Source of the DNA: Bacillota bacterium
GTDB lineage: Bacteria > Bacillota > Clostridia > Christensenellales > SZUA-584
Length of the DNA: 64,000 nt
Direction of reading: 5' to 3'
NCBI GenBank assembly: GCA_023461435.1
Contig: JAEYLC010000014.1
Location: 26,011-90,010 of the forward strand
The translations under genes and the position numbers were made by a program. Shown here piece after piece: positions 1 to 9,075 of this stretch. Below the pieces are notes generated by a model. That model saw only the letters and a program-made list of their open reading frames with translations, did no database searches and was not told where the DNA came from. How positions within the stretch are numbered: position 1 is the stretch's first letter; the number at the start of each line of letters is the position of its first letter.

Positions 1-674
1 TGCCTTTGGACGCGTTTGAAACGCATGTGAGAAATATCTATCTGCGCGCCGCCAAAGAGATGGGGAATGTGCCGATACAGGTCTGCAACGACGGCGATGT
101 GACCGCGCTCGCGGGGTCGATGTATTTCGACCGCAACTCGCTGCTCGGCATTGCGATGGGCACAAGCGAGGCCGCCGGGTATGTGGATGAAACGGGCAGC
201 ATCACGGGCTGGCTCAACGAGCTCGCGTTCGTGCCCGTGGATATGAACCCAAACGCGATGAGCGATGAATGGTCGGGCGATATCGGCTGCGGCGTGTCGT
301 ATTTTTCGCAGGACGGCGTGATCAAGCTCGCGGAATACGCGCGCTTCGGCCTGCCGGACGGCTCGCCCGCCGAGAAGCTCAAAGCGGTGCAGCATGCCGC
401 CGCTCTGCGCGATGTGGACGCATTGCAGATATTCTCGGACATCGGGTGCTATCTTGGCCATACGCTCGCGTTTTACCACGATATATACGGCATGAACAGC
501 GTGTTGCTGCTGGGCCGCGTGATGGGCGGCGCGGGCGGTGAGACGGTGCTGATGACGGCAAAGCGCGTGCTCGCGCAGGAATATGGAGACTTGAAGCTCG
601 ACCTGCTGCTGCCGGACGATACGTTCCGGCGCGTGGGGCAGTCGATGGCGGCGGCGTCGCTGCCGTCCTGCTGA
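1..674 (+). CDS. ROK-family-like sugar kinase or regulator, C-terminal part
   Basis: The frame is open at the left edge, so only about the last 223 residues are present. Visible motifs are CNDGDVTALAG followed by the glycine-rich segment LLGIAMGTSEAAGY, which fit the nucleotide-binding core of the ROK/acetate-kinase-like superfamily. The zinc motif typical of ROK proteins (CxCGxxGCxE) is not intact: the corresponding stretch reads GDIGCGVSYFSQDG. ROK proteins are sugar kinases (glucose, GlcNAc, ManNAc) or repressors. Lying directly upstream of nagA-nagB suggests a role in amino-sugar use, but kinase and regulator cannot be told apart without the N-terminus. Confidence 0.7.
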   Translation, partial: PLDAFETHVRNIYLRAAKEMGNVPIQVCNDGDVTALAGSMYFDRNSLLGIAMGTSEAAGYVDETGSITGWLNELAFVPVDMNPNAMSDEWSGDIGCGVSYFSQDGVIKLAEYARFGLPDGSPAEKLKAVQHAAALRDVDALQIFSDIGCYLGHTLAFYHDIYGMNSVLLLGRVMGGAGGETVLMTAKRVLAQEYGDLKLDLLLPDDTFRRVGQSMAAASLPSC

Positions 675-699
675 GCCAATAGGCTTGAATGTAAAAAAT

Positions 700-722
700 G
701 GCTTCTCCTTGAAGGAGAAGCC
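700..722. repeat. Palindrome GGCTTCTCCTT / AAGGAGAAGCC
   Basis: Eleven-base arms at 700-710 and 712-722 pair perfectly around one base. There is no T-run, so it is not a classical terminator. A closely related hairpin (CCTTCTCCT..AAGGAGAAGG) occurs at 57930-57950, also just before a copy of the dispersed repeat. Confidence 0.75.
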
Positions 723-729
723 AAGGGTA

Positions 730-770
730 CCAAAAAAGTCCCTTGTGTCATCATGAGAAAGCGAAGCGAC
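730..770 (+). repeat. Dispersed intergenic repeat, copy A
   Basis: The copy runs from CAAAAAAGTCCCTTG through GTGTCAT to GCGAAGCGAC. It aligns with copy B (863-903) and copy C (57959-58000) over the order CAAA-AAGT-TGTCAT-GCG-AAGCGA. Confidence 0.55.
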
Positions 771-862
771 GACTACGAAGTGGAATAGGATCTGAAAACA
801 GATTCTTCACTTCGCTGCACTCGTTCAGAATGACCGTAAAAGCTGGTATTTTCGCCAGGGTA

Positions 863-903
863 TCAAATAAGTCACTGATGTCATTCTGATGGAGCGTAAG
901 CGA
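863..903 (+). repeat. Dispersed intergenic repeat, copy B
   Basis: Contains TCAAATAAGTCACTGATG, then TCATTCTGATGGAGCG and TAAGCGAC. It is preceded by CCAGGGTA, which parallels CCAAGGGTA before copy A and CCAGAGTG before copy C, so homology extends upstream. Confidence 0.55.
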
Positions 904-1083
904 CTGAAGAATCCCATGGCAAATCGCTTTGAACATGGGATTTTAGTCCGCTGCGTAGTCAATCGCATACGCTTACTCAAAATGAAATTTGATATTTCAT
1001 CAGGAGCCTGAGCTTATCCTCAAAGGAGAAGCCTTAAAAATGCGACTCGGCAGACTCAATGCTGTATTAAAAGGAGAACATGT

Positions 1084-2211
1084 ATGCTGATAGAAAACGT
1101 GATGTATTTTGGTGAGGACTTTCGTTTTCACTTCGGCGATATCACAGTGAAGGACGGGCGTTTTGAACGTATTGAAGAAAAGCAACGTCCTGATAATGAA
1201 AGCTGTGACTTCATGATTCCCGGCCTTGTGGATATCCATCTGCACGGCAACAGCGGAGAAGATTTTTCGGACGGAAGCTACGGCGGCCTTGTCAGAATGG
1301 CGCGGTTTCTCGCGCGGGCGGGCACCACAAGCTTCAGCCCCGCCTCCATGACGCTGCCCGAAGAGACCATCGCGGCGGCCTGCCGCAACGCGGCGAGACT
1401 TTACGGCGACCCCCCGGAAGGCTGCGCGCGCCTCTGCGGCGTGACGATGGAAGGCCCGTTTTTCAATGAAAAGAAGAAGGGCGCTCAGAACGCGGCGTAC
1501 CTGCGAAAGCCCGATGTCGGGGCTTTCAGGCGCTTGCAAAGCGCGGCGGGCGGATTGATCCGCATCGCGTGCGTGGCGCCCGAGCTCGAAGGCGCGGCAG
1601 ACTATATCCGTGAGGTGTGTAAGACGGGCGTGACGGTGAGCGCGGCGCACACGGGCGCGGCATACGACGAAGCCGCCGCGGGGTTTGACGCGGGCATCAC
1701 GCATGTGACGCACCTTTTCAACGCGATGCCGCCGCTGCTGCACCGCGAGCCCTCGGTGATCGGCGCGGCGTCGGAGCGCGACAGCGTGACGGCGGAGCTG
1801 ATCTGTGACGGCATTCATGTGCACCCCGGTGCGGTGCGCGCCGCGTTTAAGCTGTTCGGCGACTCGCGCATCTGCTTTGTCAGCGACGCGATGGCGGCTT
1901 GCGGCCTTGCGGACGGCGAATCGATGCTGGGCGGGCAGAAAGTCTATATCAGGGGCGGGCGCGCGACACTCGCCGACGGCACGATCGCGGGCTCGGTGGC
2001 AACGCTGCTTGAATGCTTAAAATCGGCTGTTTCGATGGGCATACCGGCTGAGGCAGCGGTGCGCTGCGCGACGGCGAACCCGGCCCGCGTGATCGGCGCG
2101 AACGATATCGGGCGCATCGCCGCGGGCACGCAGGCGGATTTTCTGATCTGCGGCAGCGGCTGGGCGCTTAAGAATGTTTATATTGCAGGGAACAGAATAG
2201 AAAGGACTTAA
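1084..2211 (+). CDS. nagA: N-acetylglucosamine-6-phosphate deacetylase
   Basis: Hydrolyses GlcNAc-6-phosphate to glucosamine-6-phosphate plus acetate in the cytoplasm, feeding NagB immediately downstream. The 375 residues match the family length. Metal and catalytic landmarks are H52 and H54 (DIHLHG), E123 (TMEGPFF), H189 (AAHTG), H207/H210 in THVTHLFNAM, and D268 (SDAM) as general base. The start is supported by aaggag seven bases upstream. nagB begins eight bases after the stop, so the two are almost certainly cotranscribed. Confidence 0.95.
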   Translation: MLIENVMYFGEDFRFHFGDITVKDGRFERIEEKQRPDNESCDFMIPGLVDIHLHGNSGEDFSDGSYGGLVRMARFLARAGTTSFSPASMTLPEETIAAACRNAARLYGDPPEGCARLCGVTMEGPFFNEKKKGAQNAAYLRKPDVGAFRRLQSAAGGLIRIACVAPELEGAADYIREVCKTGVTVSAAHTGAAYDEAAAGFDAGITHVTHLFNAMPPLLHREPSVIGAASERDSVTAELICDGIHVHPGAVRAAFKLFGDSRICFVSDAMAACGLADGESMLGGQKVYIRGGRATLADGTIAGSVATLLECLKSAVSMGIPAEAAVRCATANPARVIGANDIGRIAAGTQADFLICGSGWALKNVYIAGNRIERT

Positions 2212-2219
2212 TATTAGAT

Positions 2220-2972
2220 ATGCAATACCAGGTTGTGAAGGACACACAGCAGATGGGCCGCCTCGCGGCCGAACTGTTTTCGGAGCAGATCGCAGGCAAG
2301 CCGGACAGCGTGCTCGGGCTGGCGACGGGCTCTACGCCGCTGCCGCTCTATGCCGAGCTTGTGAAGCGCAGCCATGCGGGCAAAACGGATTTTACGAACG
2401 TGCGCACGGTCAACCTCGACGAGTACGTGGGCCTGGGGCCCGCGCATCCGCAGAGCTACCGGTACTTTATGCAGCGCAATTTGTTCGACCATATTCCGGT
2501 GAAGCCGGAGAACACCTCGCTGCCGGACGGCATGGCGGACGATCTGACCGCCGTCTGCCGGGATTACGACGCGCGCATCGCGGCTTGGGGCGGCATCGAT
2601 CTGCAGCTGCTCGGCATCGGGCACAACGGCCATATCGGTTTTAACGAGCCGGGCACCGTATTCACGCTCAAGACGCACGTGGTGCAGATCGCCGAGCGGA
2701 CGCGTCTCGCCAATTCCCGCTTCTTTAACGATGACCCGGGTCAGGTGCCGTCCCAGACGATCACGATGGGTATCGGCAACATCATGGGCGCGCGCAAGAT
2801 CGTGCTGCTCGTATCGGGCCGGAGCAAGGCGCAGATCGTCCGGCGCGCGTTTTTCGAGGACGTCACGCCCGAGGTGCCCGCATCCGTGCTGCAGCTGCAC
2901 GCGAATGTAACAATAATTGCCGACGAAGACGCGGCATCATGCATTGAAACGAGGCTTTTCGAAGTGATATAA
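2220..2972 (+). CDS. nagB: Glucosamine-6-phosphate deaminase
   Basis: Converts glucosamine-6-phosphate to fructose-6-phosphate and ammonia. At 250 residues it has the length of the short monomeric/Firmicute NagB type and lacks the C-terminal allosteric extension of the E. coli enzyme. Recognisable motifs are GLATGSTP (33-40), NLDEY with catalytic D67, and GIGHNGHIGFNEP with H138 and E143. The weak Shine-Dalgarno (ttaatattagat) and tight spacing imply translational coupling to nagA. Confidence 0.95.
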   Translation: MQYQVVKDTQQMGRLAAELFSEQIAGKPDSVLGLATGSTPLPLYAELVKRSHAGKTDFTNVRTVNLDEYVGLGPAHPQSYRYFMQRNLFDHIPVKPENTSLPDGMADDLTAVCRDYDARIAAWGGIDLQLLGIGHNGHIGFNEPGTVFTLKTHVVQIAERTRLANSRFFNDDPGQVPSQTITMGIGNIMGARKIVLLVSGRSKAQIVRRAFFEDVTPEVPASVLQLHANVTIIADEDAASCIETRLFEVI

Positions 2973-3019
2973 TTCAATTATCCAATACGTTTTGAATAAC
3001 ACAGCGGAGGTAAGCGGGT

Positions 3020-4756
3020 ATGCGCAACACCAAGAAAGGGCTCTCTTTGAAATGGGGGCTGCTGGCAATCATGGCTCTGTGCTGGATCGTGCCGTTTGCC
3101 ATCATACTCGTTTACTCCGGTTATTCCATTTCCAACAACGTGCAGGACCGTATCAAAGACACCGTCACCACAAGCGTGAATATTGCCTTTCAGCAGACCG
3201 TCGATAAATTCGGCGGCGCGATGGCATCCTCGCGCGCATCCTCGTACGATGAACTGATCGACAATGCCTATAACAAATACCGTCAGGACAAGGACGGGAT
3301 TGTGCTGTACGACACCGTGACGACCTATCTTTTGCAGCAATACGGTTACGACGACAGCTTTAACGCCACATTTTTGTTTTTCACAGATTCACCCAAAAAA
3401 ATTTACTATGCGAGCAACCGGACAAAACCCGGAGAGATTTACAGCCTTAAATACTATGAGGAGCATATTCATAATCAGGTTTCGAATACATACGCGCAAC
3501 TCGGCACGAATATCGGTTTTTATCAGGACGGGCAAAAGCTCTATATGATGCGCAACATCGTGGACAGGAATTTTCAGCCGTATGCCGTGATCGTGATGGA
3601 GTGCAACGAGCTGACGCTGTTCGAGAGCCTTAGAAACATCGTTTGGCTCAAAGACGCGGTTGTGCGCCTTGATGATATCACGCGCAACGTGGTGGGCGAG
3701 GGCGGCCTTCAGATCGGCAACAGCGACGGCGTTTGGTACGACAGTGCCAACGGCAACTACACCATCCAGGCCTCCACGCGACTGAGCGGCCATACGTTAA
3801 AGCTCAGCGTGATTTCCGACAGCGCCGAGCTGATTGACGAGTTCCCGAATGTCGCGCAGACGCTGCCGTTGATCGGGCTTTTTGCCGTGCCGCTGCTGCT
3901 GTTTGTCGTGTGGGCGTACTATCATTATATTTCCCGCCCGGTGGATACGCTCGTGGACGCGGCGGCGCACATGGAAGCGGGTGAGCGCGGCTACACCGTC
4001 AAAAGCCTGCCGGCCAGCCGGGAGTTCCGGTATCTGACCGGGCGCTTCAACAACATGTCCACCCAATTGAAGCTCCAGTTTGAACGCAGCTATGAGGAAC
4101 AGCTTGCGCTGCAGGACGCGCGCGTGAGCGCGCTCAGGTCTCAGATCAATCCGCACTTTTTGAATAACACGCTCGAAGCGATACTCTGGGCGGCGCGCAT
4201 GGCCGAGGACGAGAAGGTGTGCCGCATGATCGAAGCGCTTTCGATGATGCTCGACGCGGCGACAGCCAGAGGCGGGCGCGCCCGCGGCAGCATTGAGCAG
4301 GAGCTTTCCTACGCCGATGCCTATCTTTACATATTGTCCGAGCGCCTCGGAGACAGACTGACCATCACGAAGCAGATCAGCCCGGAGACGCTTAAAGCGC
4401 TGGTGCCCTGTCTTATTTTGCAGCCGATCGTCGAAAACGCGATCGAGCACGGCATCGCACTCAAGCAGCAGGGCGAGCTGATACTGCGCAGCCGGCTAGA
4501 CGGCGACGCGCTCGTGCTTGAGGTTGAAAACGACGGCGGGATGACGCAGGAAGACAGGGATTCCATCAATAAGCTGCTGAGTGCGCACAGTGACGGCGAC
4601 AGCGCCGCCGAAAGCAGGGAATGTATCGGCATCCGCAATGTAAACCGGCGGCTTAAAATACTGTACGGAGAAGAGGGCGGGCTGACCATCAGCGAAATCA
4701 AGCAGGGAAGAACGCTGGCCCGCATTGTGATCCCGCATGTTGAGTTTTGTTCATAA
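3020..4756 (+). CDS. YesM-type sensor histidine kinase
   Basis: Membrane sensor of an extracellular carbohydrate-linked signal, predicted to phosphorylate the response regulator at 8149-8892. The 578 residues comprise an N-terminal transmembrane helix (about 10-35), an extracellular Cache-like region, a second helix (LPLIGLFAVPLLLFVVWAYY), a HAMP-like linker, the His_kinase box QINPHFLNNTLE containing the phosphoacceptor His, and an ATPase domain with N-box LQPIVENAIEHGI. The arrangement around a sugar ABC importer is typical of YesM/YesN pairs in Clostridia. Confidence 0.92.
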   Translation: MRNTKKGLSLKWGLLAIMALCWIVPFAIILVYSGYSISNNVQDRIKDTVTTSVNIAFQQTVDKFGGAMASSRASSYDELIDNAYNKYRQDKDGIVLYDTVTTYLLQQYGYDDSFNATFLFFTDSPKKIYYASNRTKPGEIYSLKYYEEHIHNQVSNTYAQLGTNIGFYQDGQKLYMMRNIVDRNFQPYAVIVMECNELTLFESLRNIVWLKDAVVRLDDITRNVVGEGGLQIGNSDGVWYDSANGNYTIQASTRLSGHTLKLSVISDSAELIDEFPNVAQTLPLIGLFAVPLLLFVVWAYYHYISRPVDTLVDAAAHMEAGERGYTVKSLPASREFRYLTGRFNNMSTQLKLQFERSYEEQLALQDARVSALRSQINPHFLNNTLEAILWAARMAEDEKVCRMIEALSMMLDAATARGGRARGSIEQELSYADAYLYILSERLGDRLTITKQISPETLKALVPCLILQPIVENAIEHGIALKQQGELILRSRLDGDALVLEVENDGGMTQEDRDSINKLLSAHSDGDSAAESRECIGIRNVNRRLKILYGEEGGLTISEIKQGRTLARIVIPHVEFCS

Positions 4757-4795
4757 TCGGGCAACCATAAGCAAGAAAACGCAATCGTGGGTATA

Positions 4796-4823
4796 TTTGA
4801 TCACATCTGCGTTACTCTATAAT
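4796..4823 (+). promoter_or_regulatory. Candidate sigma-A promoter for the sugar-binding protein
   Basis: TTTGAT at 4796-4801 and a consensus TATAAT at 4818-4823 are separated by 16 bases. They sit about 60 bases before the binding-protein start and just after the kinase stop, so the transporter can be transcribed apart from nagAB and the kinase. Confidence 0.5.
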
Positions 4824-4883
4824 GATCTTAAAGCGGATGAAGCCCGCTTGGCCCATATATCATTTTATGGAGGAAAGTACACA

Positions 4884-6233
4884 ATGAAAAAAACCATTGC
4901 ACTCTTACTGGTTCTGGTGATGGCAATTGCTGCATTTGCCGGCTGCTCCGGACAGGCTCAGCCGTCCGCATCTGATGAAGAATCTGCTGCGGCATCTTCC
5001 AGCGCTCCTGCCGAGCCTTCGGAATCGGCGTCGGCGGCACCCGTGGAACTCACAGTTGTGACTTCTTACGGCGGCGATGACGGAAACCGCGGCAACTACG
5101 AAACGGCATTGGCCGGCTACGAAGAAGCAACCGGAAACAAGGTTATGGATGCTTCGGCGACCTCGAACGAGGAATGGAAAGCCAAGGTTATGGCCGACTT
5201 TGAAACCGGCACAGAGCCCGACGTTCTGTTCTACTTCTTAGGCTCCGACGCGAACCCGATCATCGAAAACGATAAGGTCGTTCCTCTTGATGAAATTCGT
5301 GAAGTTTATCCCGAGTACGCGGGCAACATGAAAGAGGACATGCTCGTTCCTTCCCCGGTTGACGGCAGCGTTTATGCGGTTCCGTCCAGCGGGTACTGGG
5401 AGAGCCTGTTCGTGAACACAAAGGTTCTTGACGCTGCGGGCGTGACCGTTCCGGGTCCCGACTACACATGGGATCAGTTCCTGGCTGACTGCCAGAAGAT
5501 CAAGGACGCGGGCTTTACACCCGTCGCCGTATCGCTTCAGGAAGTTCCCCACTATTGGTTTGAATTCACAACATACAACAACGGCAACACCGCTAACCAC
5601 CTCGACGTGCCCGCTTCGGCGACGGATGCGACAGGCACAAAATGGGCGGCCGGCTTTGAAGACTTAAAGCAGCTTTATGATAAGGGCTATCTGCCGGAAA
5701 ACACCCTCACAGCGACCGATGCTGAGACGGTTCAGCTGATGGCGGACGGCGACGCCGCGTTCCTGATCGACGGTTCGTGGAAGGTCGGCTATTTCGTGGA
5801 GAACTGCGCGGATCACTTAAGCGACTATGCCGTGAAATATGTGCCGGGCAAGGGCGAGAGAAAAGCGACCGATATTATCGGCGGTATCTCCATGGGCTAC
5901 TACATCACCCGTCAGGCATGGGAAGATGAAACAAAGCGCGACGCCGCGATCAAGTTCATCGAATACATGACAAGCGACGAAGTTCTGTCCACATTCGTGA
6001 CGACGGAAGTCACCGCGCTCACGAACGGCGCGAAGCCGTCCGGCCTCAATGAGATCCAGACGTCCGCGGCCGAGATGTGCAGCGACGTGTCGAGCATCGT
6101 GGGCGCGGTTCAGGATTCTCTGAGCGCAGAAGCGCGTGCCGATCTGTTCGCCAACGTGAAAAACATTGTATCCGGCAAGATGACAGCTGCCGAGGCTCTT
6201 GAATCAGCGCTCGCTCTTCAGCCTGCCAAATAG
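4884..6233 (+). CDS. ABC sugar transporter substrate-binding lipoprotein
   Basis: Family 1-type extracellular solute-binding protein that captures a carbohydrate for the permeases downstream. The ATG at 4884 is chosen because it follows aggaaag and begins a clean lipoprotein signal (MKKTIALLLVLVMAIAAFAGC, lipidated C21); an in-frame extension to 4737 lacks these. A Ser/Ala/Glu-rich linker (residues 24-50) tethers a domain of about 400 residues. The ligand is not readable from sequence; neighbouring nagAB makes an amino sugar or its oligomer plausible. Confidence 0.92.
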   Translation: MKKTIALLLVLVMAIAAFAGCSGQAQPSASDEESAAASSSAPAEPSESASAAPVELTVVTSYGGDDGNRGNYETALAGYEEATGNKVMDASATSNEEWKAKVMADFETGTEPDVLFYFLGSDANPIIENDKVVPLDEIREVYPEYAGNMKEDMLVPSPVDGSVYAVPSSGYWESLFVNTKVLDAAGVTVPGPDYTWDQFLADCQKIKDAGFTPVAVSLQEVPHYWFEFTTYNNGNTANHLDVPASATDATGTKWAAGFEDLKQLYDKGYLPENTLTATDAETVQLMADGDAAFLIDGSWKVGYFVENCADHLSDYAVKYVPGKGERKATDIIGGISMGYYITRQAWEDETKRDAAIKFIEYMTSDEVLSTFVTTEVTALTNGAKPSGLNEIQTSAAEMCSDVSSIVGAVQDSLSAEARADLFANVKNIVSGKMTAAEALESALALQPAK

Positions 6234-6256
6234 GTTATCCCTTAAATGATGGACGA

Positions 6257-6280
6257 GGGGCTGCTGAAAAGCAGCCCCTT
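6257..6280 (+). terminator. Hairpin after the binding-protein gene
   Basis: GGGGCTGCT (6257-6265) pairs with AGCAGCCCC (6270-6278) around a GAAA tetraloop, with only a short T tail. Such an element can stabilise the binding-protein mRNA or partly terminate transcription, giving more binding protein than permease. Confidence 0.7.
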
Positions 6281-6302
6281 ATTCAACCGAAAATAAGGCG
6301 GT

Positions 6303-7199
6303 ATGAATATGAATTCGACAATCTACAAAAAGAAAACGCCACTGCTCGTATTTCTTATACCGGCTTTTGTGTTCCTCGCGTTATTCTTATACTATCCGTT
6401 TATACAAAATATCATCAACAGCTTTCTCAATATCTCGGGTCTTGGGACTGCGCCCGATGGGGCCAACGCACCGTGGTACAGCAACTTTGTCAAAATGTTT
6501 GAAGACACCAACATGATCACATCGCTCAAAAACACGATGATACTGACAGTGACGACAATCGTTTTTCAGGTGGGTATCGCGCTGGTGCTGGCGCTGCTGG
6601 TGGACCGGATCAAGGTGGGCGCTCATCTGTTCAGAACCGTGTATTTCTTCCCGATCGTGATCAGCGCGACGGCGCTTGGACTGCTGTTCAACATCATTTT
6701 CCTTTATAACGGCGGCATGCTCAACCAGCTGCTGCACAATGTGTTTGGACTTGCGGAGAATATCGACTGGAAAGACCCTGATCACTTCTTGGGAACGATG
6801 CTCACCCCTGTCATGTGGCAGTATGTGGGCTTCTATTTCGTGATCATCGTGACGGGGCTTAACAATATTTCACCCGAGGTCTATGAAGCGGCTGAGCTCG
6901 ATGGCGCGAGCGGCTGGAAACGCACGCGGTACATCACGCTTCCGCTGCTGAGAAACGTGCTTTGCACCGGTCTCGTGCTCGCCATTACCGGAGCGCTCAA
7001 GGTTTTTGATCTGCCGTGGGTGATGATGGGGTCCGGCATACCGATGGATCAGTCGTGGCTGACCGGGACCTACATGTATAATCAGGCGTTTATAAGAGGC
7101 GATGTGGACTACTCGTCCGCGATCGCGGTGGTGATCGTGGTGCTGGGCGTGGTGTTTGCACAGGTGGCCAACAAAGTGTTCAAGCAGAAGGATTATTGA
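6303..7199 (+). CDS. ABC sugar permease, MalF/UgpA type
   Basis: One of two integral membrane subunits of the importer. Its 298 residues contain about six hydrophobic helices, starting with LLVFLIPAFVFLALFLYYPF. The cytoplasmic EAA loop that docks the ATPase reads EVYEAAELDGASGWKRTRYI. The start ATG at 6303 follows aaggcgg. The second permease starts 17 bases after the stop. Confidence 0.94.
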   Translation: MNMNSTIYKKKTPLLVFLIPAFVFLALFLYYPFIQNIINSFLNISGLGTAPDGANAPWYSNFVKMFEDTNMITSLKNTMILTVTTIVFQVGIALVLALLVDRIKVGAHLFRTVYFFPIVISATALGLLFNIIFLYNGGMLNQLLHNVFGLAENIDWKDPDHFLGTMLTPVMWQYVGFYFVIIVTGLNNISPEVYEAAELDGASGWKRTRYITLPLLRNVLCTGLVLAITGALKVFDLPWVMMGSGIPMDQSWLTGTYMYNQAFIRGDVDYSSAIAVVIVVLGVVFAQVANKVFKQKDY

Positions 7200-7215
7200 G
7201 AGAGGAGAAATTCAC

Positions 7216-8109
7216 ATGAGCAAACCGACATCAAAATTGCACAGCTTGCGCCAAGGCAGGTTCTCTGTCTCAAAGTTCTTCACGTATCTTGTGCTTATTT
7301 TTTGGGGGATCACCACGGTCTATCCGTTCCTCTGGGTCATCATCAATTCGTTTCGTCTGAAGGGTGAGATCCGCTCGGATTCGTTTTCGATTCCGTGGCC
7401 GTGGACGCACAGCTTTACGCTGGACAATTATCAAACGGCGGGAGAGCGCTCGGACTTTGCCAACGCCTACTTAAACAGTTTTGTGATTTCCATCACCGTG
7501 ACGGTTTTTGTGGTGCTGCTGGCGGGGCTTGCGGCTTACGGCCTGGTCCGTTATAACTTCAGAGGCAAGAAGATCATCTACGGCCTTGTGATCGCGAGCA
7601 TGATGTTCCCTGTGTTTTCGACGATCATCCCCGTTTTTCGCATGGAGGTATCCTGGGGAATCGCGAGCACAGGCAACCGCTGGGCCTCGATTTTATCGGT
7701 AATACTGCCGCAGATCGCGGGCAACCTGTCGTTTTCCATCATCGTGCTGATGGGTTTTATACGGTCTGTGCCGATTGAGCTTGAGGAGTCCGCATACCTC
7801 GACGGGTGTAACGTTTTTAAAATCTATTTCAAGATCATCATGCCTGTTGCGAGGCCTTCCTTCGCGACAGTCGCGATATTCTCTTTCCTGTGGTCCTACA
7901 ACGACCTGTTTACACAGATGTTCCTGCTGCGGTTTCCGCATGAAAAGACGATCACGCTGCTGTTAAATGAGATCAATTCGCAGGCAGGCGTGAACTATGG
8001 GCTGATGGCGGCTTCCGTGGTGCTGGTGGTTCTGCCGGTGCTCGTCGTTTATATACTGCTGCAAAAGAATATCATCAAAGGGCTCACGATAGGTGCGATC
8101 AAGGGCTGA
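7216..8109 (+). CDS. ABC sugar permease, MalG/UgpE type
   Basis: Second membrane subunit of the same importer, 297 residues. The ATG at 7216 follows agaggaga; an in-frame upstream ATG at 7156 lies inside the preceding gene and was rejected. It has six predicted helices and an EAA loop reading ELEESAYLDGCNVFKIYFKI. The C-terminus ends KNIIKGLTIGAIKG, the usual ending of this family. Confidence 0.94.
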   Translation: MSKPTSKLHSLRQGRFSVSKFFTYLVLIFWGITTVYPFLWVIINSFRLKGEIRSDSFSIPWPWTHSFTLDNYQTAGERSDFANAYLNSFVISITVTVFVVLLAGLAAYGLVRYNFRGKKIIYGLVIASMMFPVFSTIIPVFRMEVSWGIASTGNRWASILSVILPQIAGNLSFSIIVLMGFIRSVPIELEESAYLDGCNVFKIYFKIIMPVARPSFATVAIFSFLWSYNDLFTQMFLLRFPHEKTITLLLNEINSQAGVNYGLMAASVVLVVLPVLVVYILLQKNIIKGLTIGAIKG

Positions 8110-8148
8110 TAATGGTATGATAATATCATCAAGCGTTCGGAGGCAATT

Positions 8149-8892
8149 ATGTATAAAGTTGTGCTGATCGATGATGAGGCTATTATCGTGGAAGGCTTAA
8201 AAAAGGTTGTGGACTGGAGCCGCTTCGGCTGCGAGGTGGTGGCGACAGCCTTCAGCGCAGCGGGAGGAACGAAGGCGATCCGCGAGCACGCGCCGGATAT
8301 CCTTTTTACGGATATCAAAATGCCGGACACGGACGCTTTGACGATGCTTGTCGGATTAAAGAGCGAGTTCCCGAATATGCAGGTGACCGTTTTAACGGGT
8401 TACCGGAACTTTGAATACGCGCAGGAATCGATCCGCCTCGGTGTGACGAGGCTGCTGCTAAAGCCCTCGAGGATGGAAGAGATCCATGAAGCGCTGATGA
8501 CCATGATCGGCAACCTCGGAAAAATCAGCATGGACGGCGCTGAGCAGGGTATAAAAGACGAAGAACACAACGCGAACAGCTTCATCGTGCGCCAGGCGCT
8601 CACGTTTCTGGATGAAAAATATGCGGATAAGCTGACGCTGCAGGACATTGCGGACCACTGCTATGTGTCTCAGTGGCATCTTTCAAAGCTGTTAAACAAG
8701 CACACGGGCAAGAGCTTTTATGATCTGCTCAACGCGACGCGCGTCAAGGCGGCCAAACAGCTGCTTGCCAATCCGAGCCTCAAAATCGGCGACATATGCG
8801 AGCTGGTCGGTTATGCGGACACAGGCCATTTTTCAAGGGTATTTAAAAAGATAGAAGGCATCAGCGCAAACGAATACCGTAATCAGCTGTAG
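8149..8892 (+). CDS. YesN-type response regulator with AraC-type DNA-binding domain
   Basis: Cytoplasmic partner of the kinase at 3020-4756. The receiver domain (1-120) has acidic D8/D9, phosphoacceptor D55 (LFTDIKMPD) and a conserved lysine in LLLKPSRM. Residues about 143-245 form two helix-turn-helix units (LTLQDIADHCYVSQWHLSKL and IGDICELVGYADTGHFSRVF). At 247 residues it lacks the long middle region many YesN proteins carry. It follows the permease by 39 bases and presumably controls the importer genes. Confidence 0.92.
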   Translation: MYKVVLIDDEAIIVEGLKKVVDWSRFGCEVVATAFSAAGGTKAIREHAPDILFTDIKMPDTDALTMLVGLKSEFPNMQVTVLTGYRNFEYAQESIRLGVTRLLLKPSRMEEIHEALMTMIGNLGKISMDGAEQGIKDEEHNANSFIVRQALTFLDEKYADKLTLQDIADHCYVSQWHLSKLLNKHTGKSFYDLLNATRVKAAKQLLANPSLKIGDICELVGYADTGHFSRVFKKIEGISANEYRNQL

Positions 8893-9075
8893 CCTGAAAA
8901 ATAAGAAATCGGCGGCTGCCCACTCCACCCCTATGGACAGTCTGCGAGAATGAAAAGGAGGATACCGCGGCGGCCCGCGGTGCGGCAGCGTGGAGACCTG
9001 CCATAATGTTTGCGGAAGCTGGCTTTGCGCAAATGAGGCTGTAAGGCGAAGGCCGGGCAGCCAGGGCCGGACGTT

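Larger units (their letters stand above)
675..1083. other. Intergenic region built of dispersed repeats
   Basis: No gene is seen in these 409 bases. They hold a near-perfect 23-base palindrome (700-722), two related repeat units (730-770 and 863-903), and near 1019-1033 another copy of the palindrome's right arm. The same unit recurs at 57959-58000. The nagA ribosome binding site (aaggag) lies at the right end. Confidence 0.7.

Noticed and set aside
1000..1824. 274-codon minus-strand frame over nagA
   Set aside because: Arg/Ala-rich shadow of nagA; no ribosome site or motif.
8912..9060. GGCTGCCC ... GGGCAGCC long-range pairing between the response regulator and ABC ATPase
   Set aside because: The arms are about 140 bases apart in GC-rich sequence; such short matches arise easily by chance.
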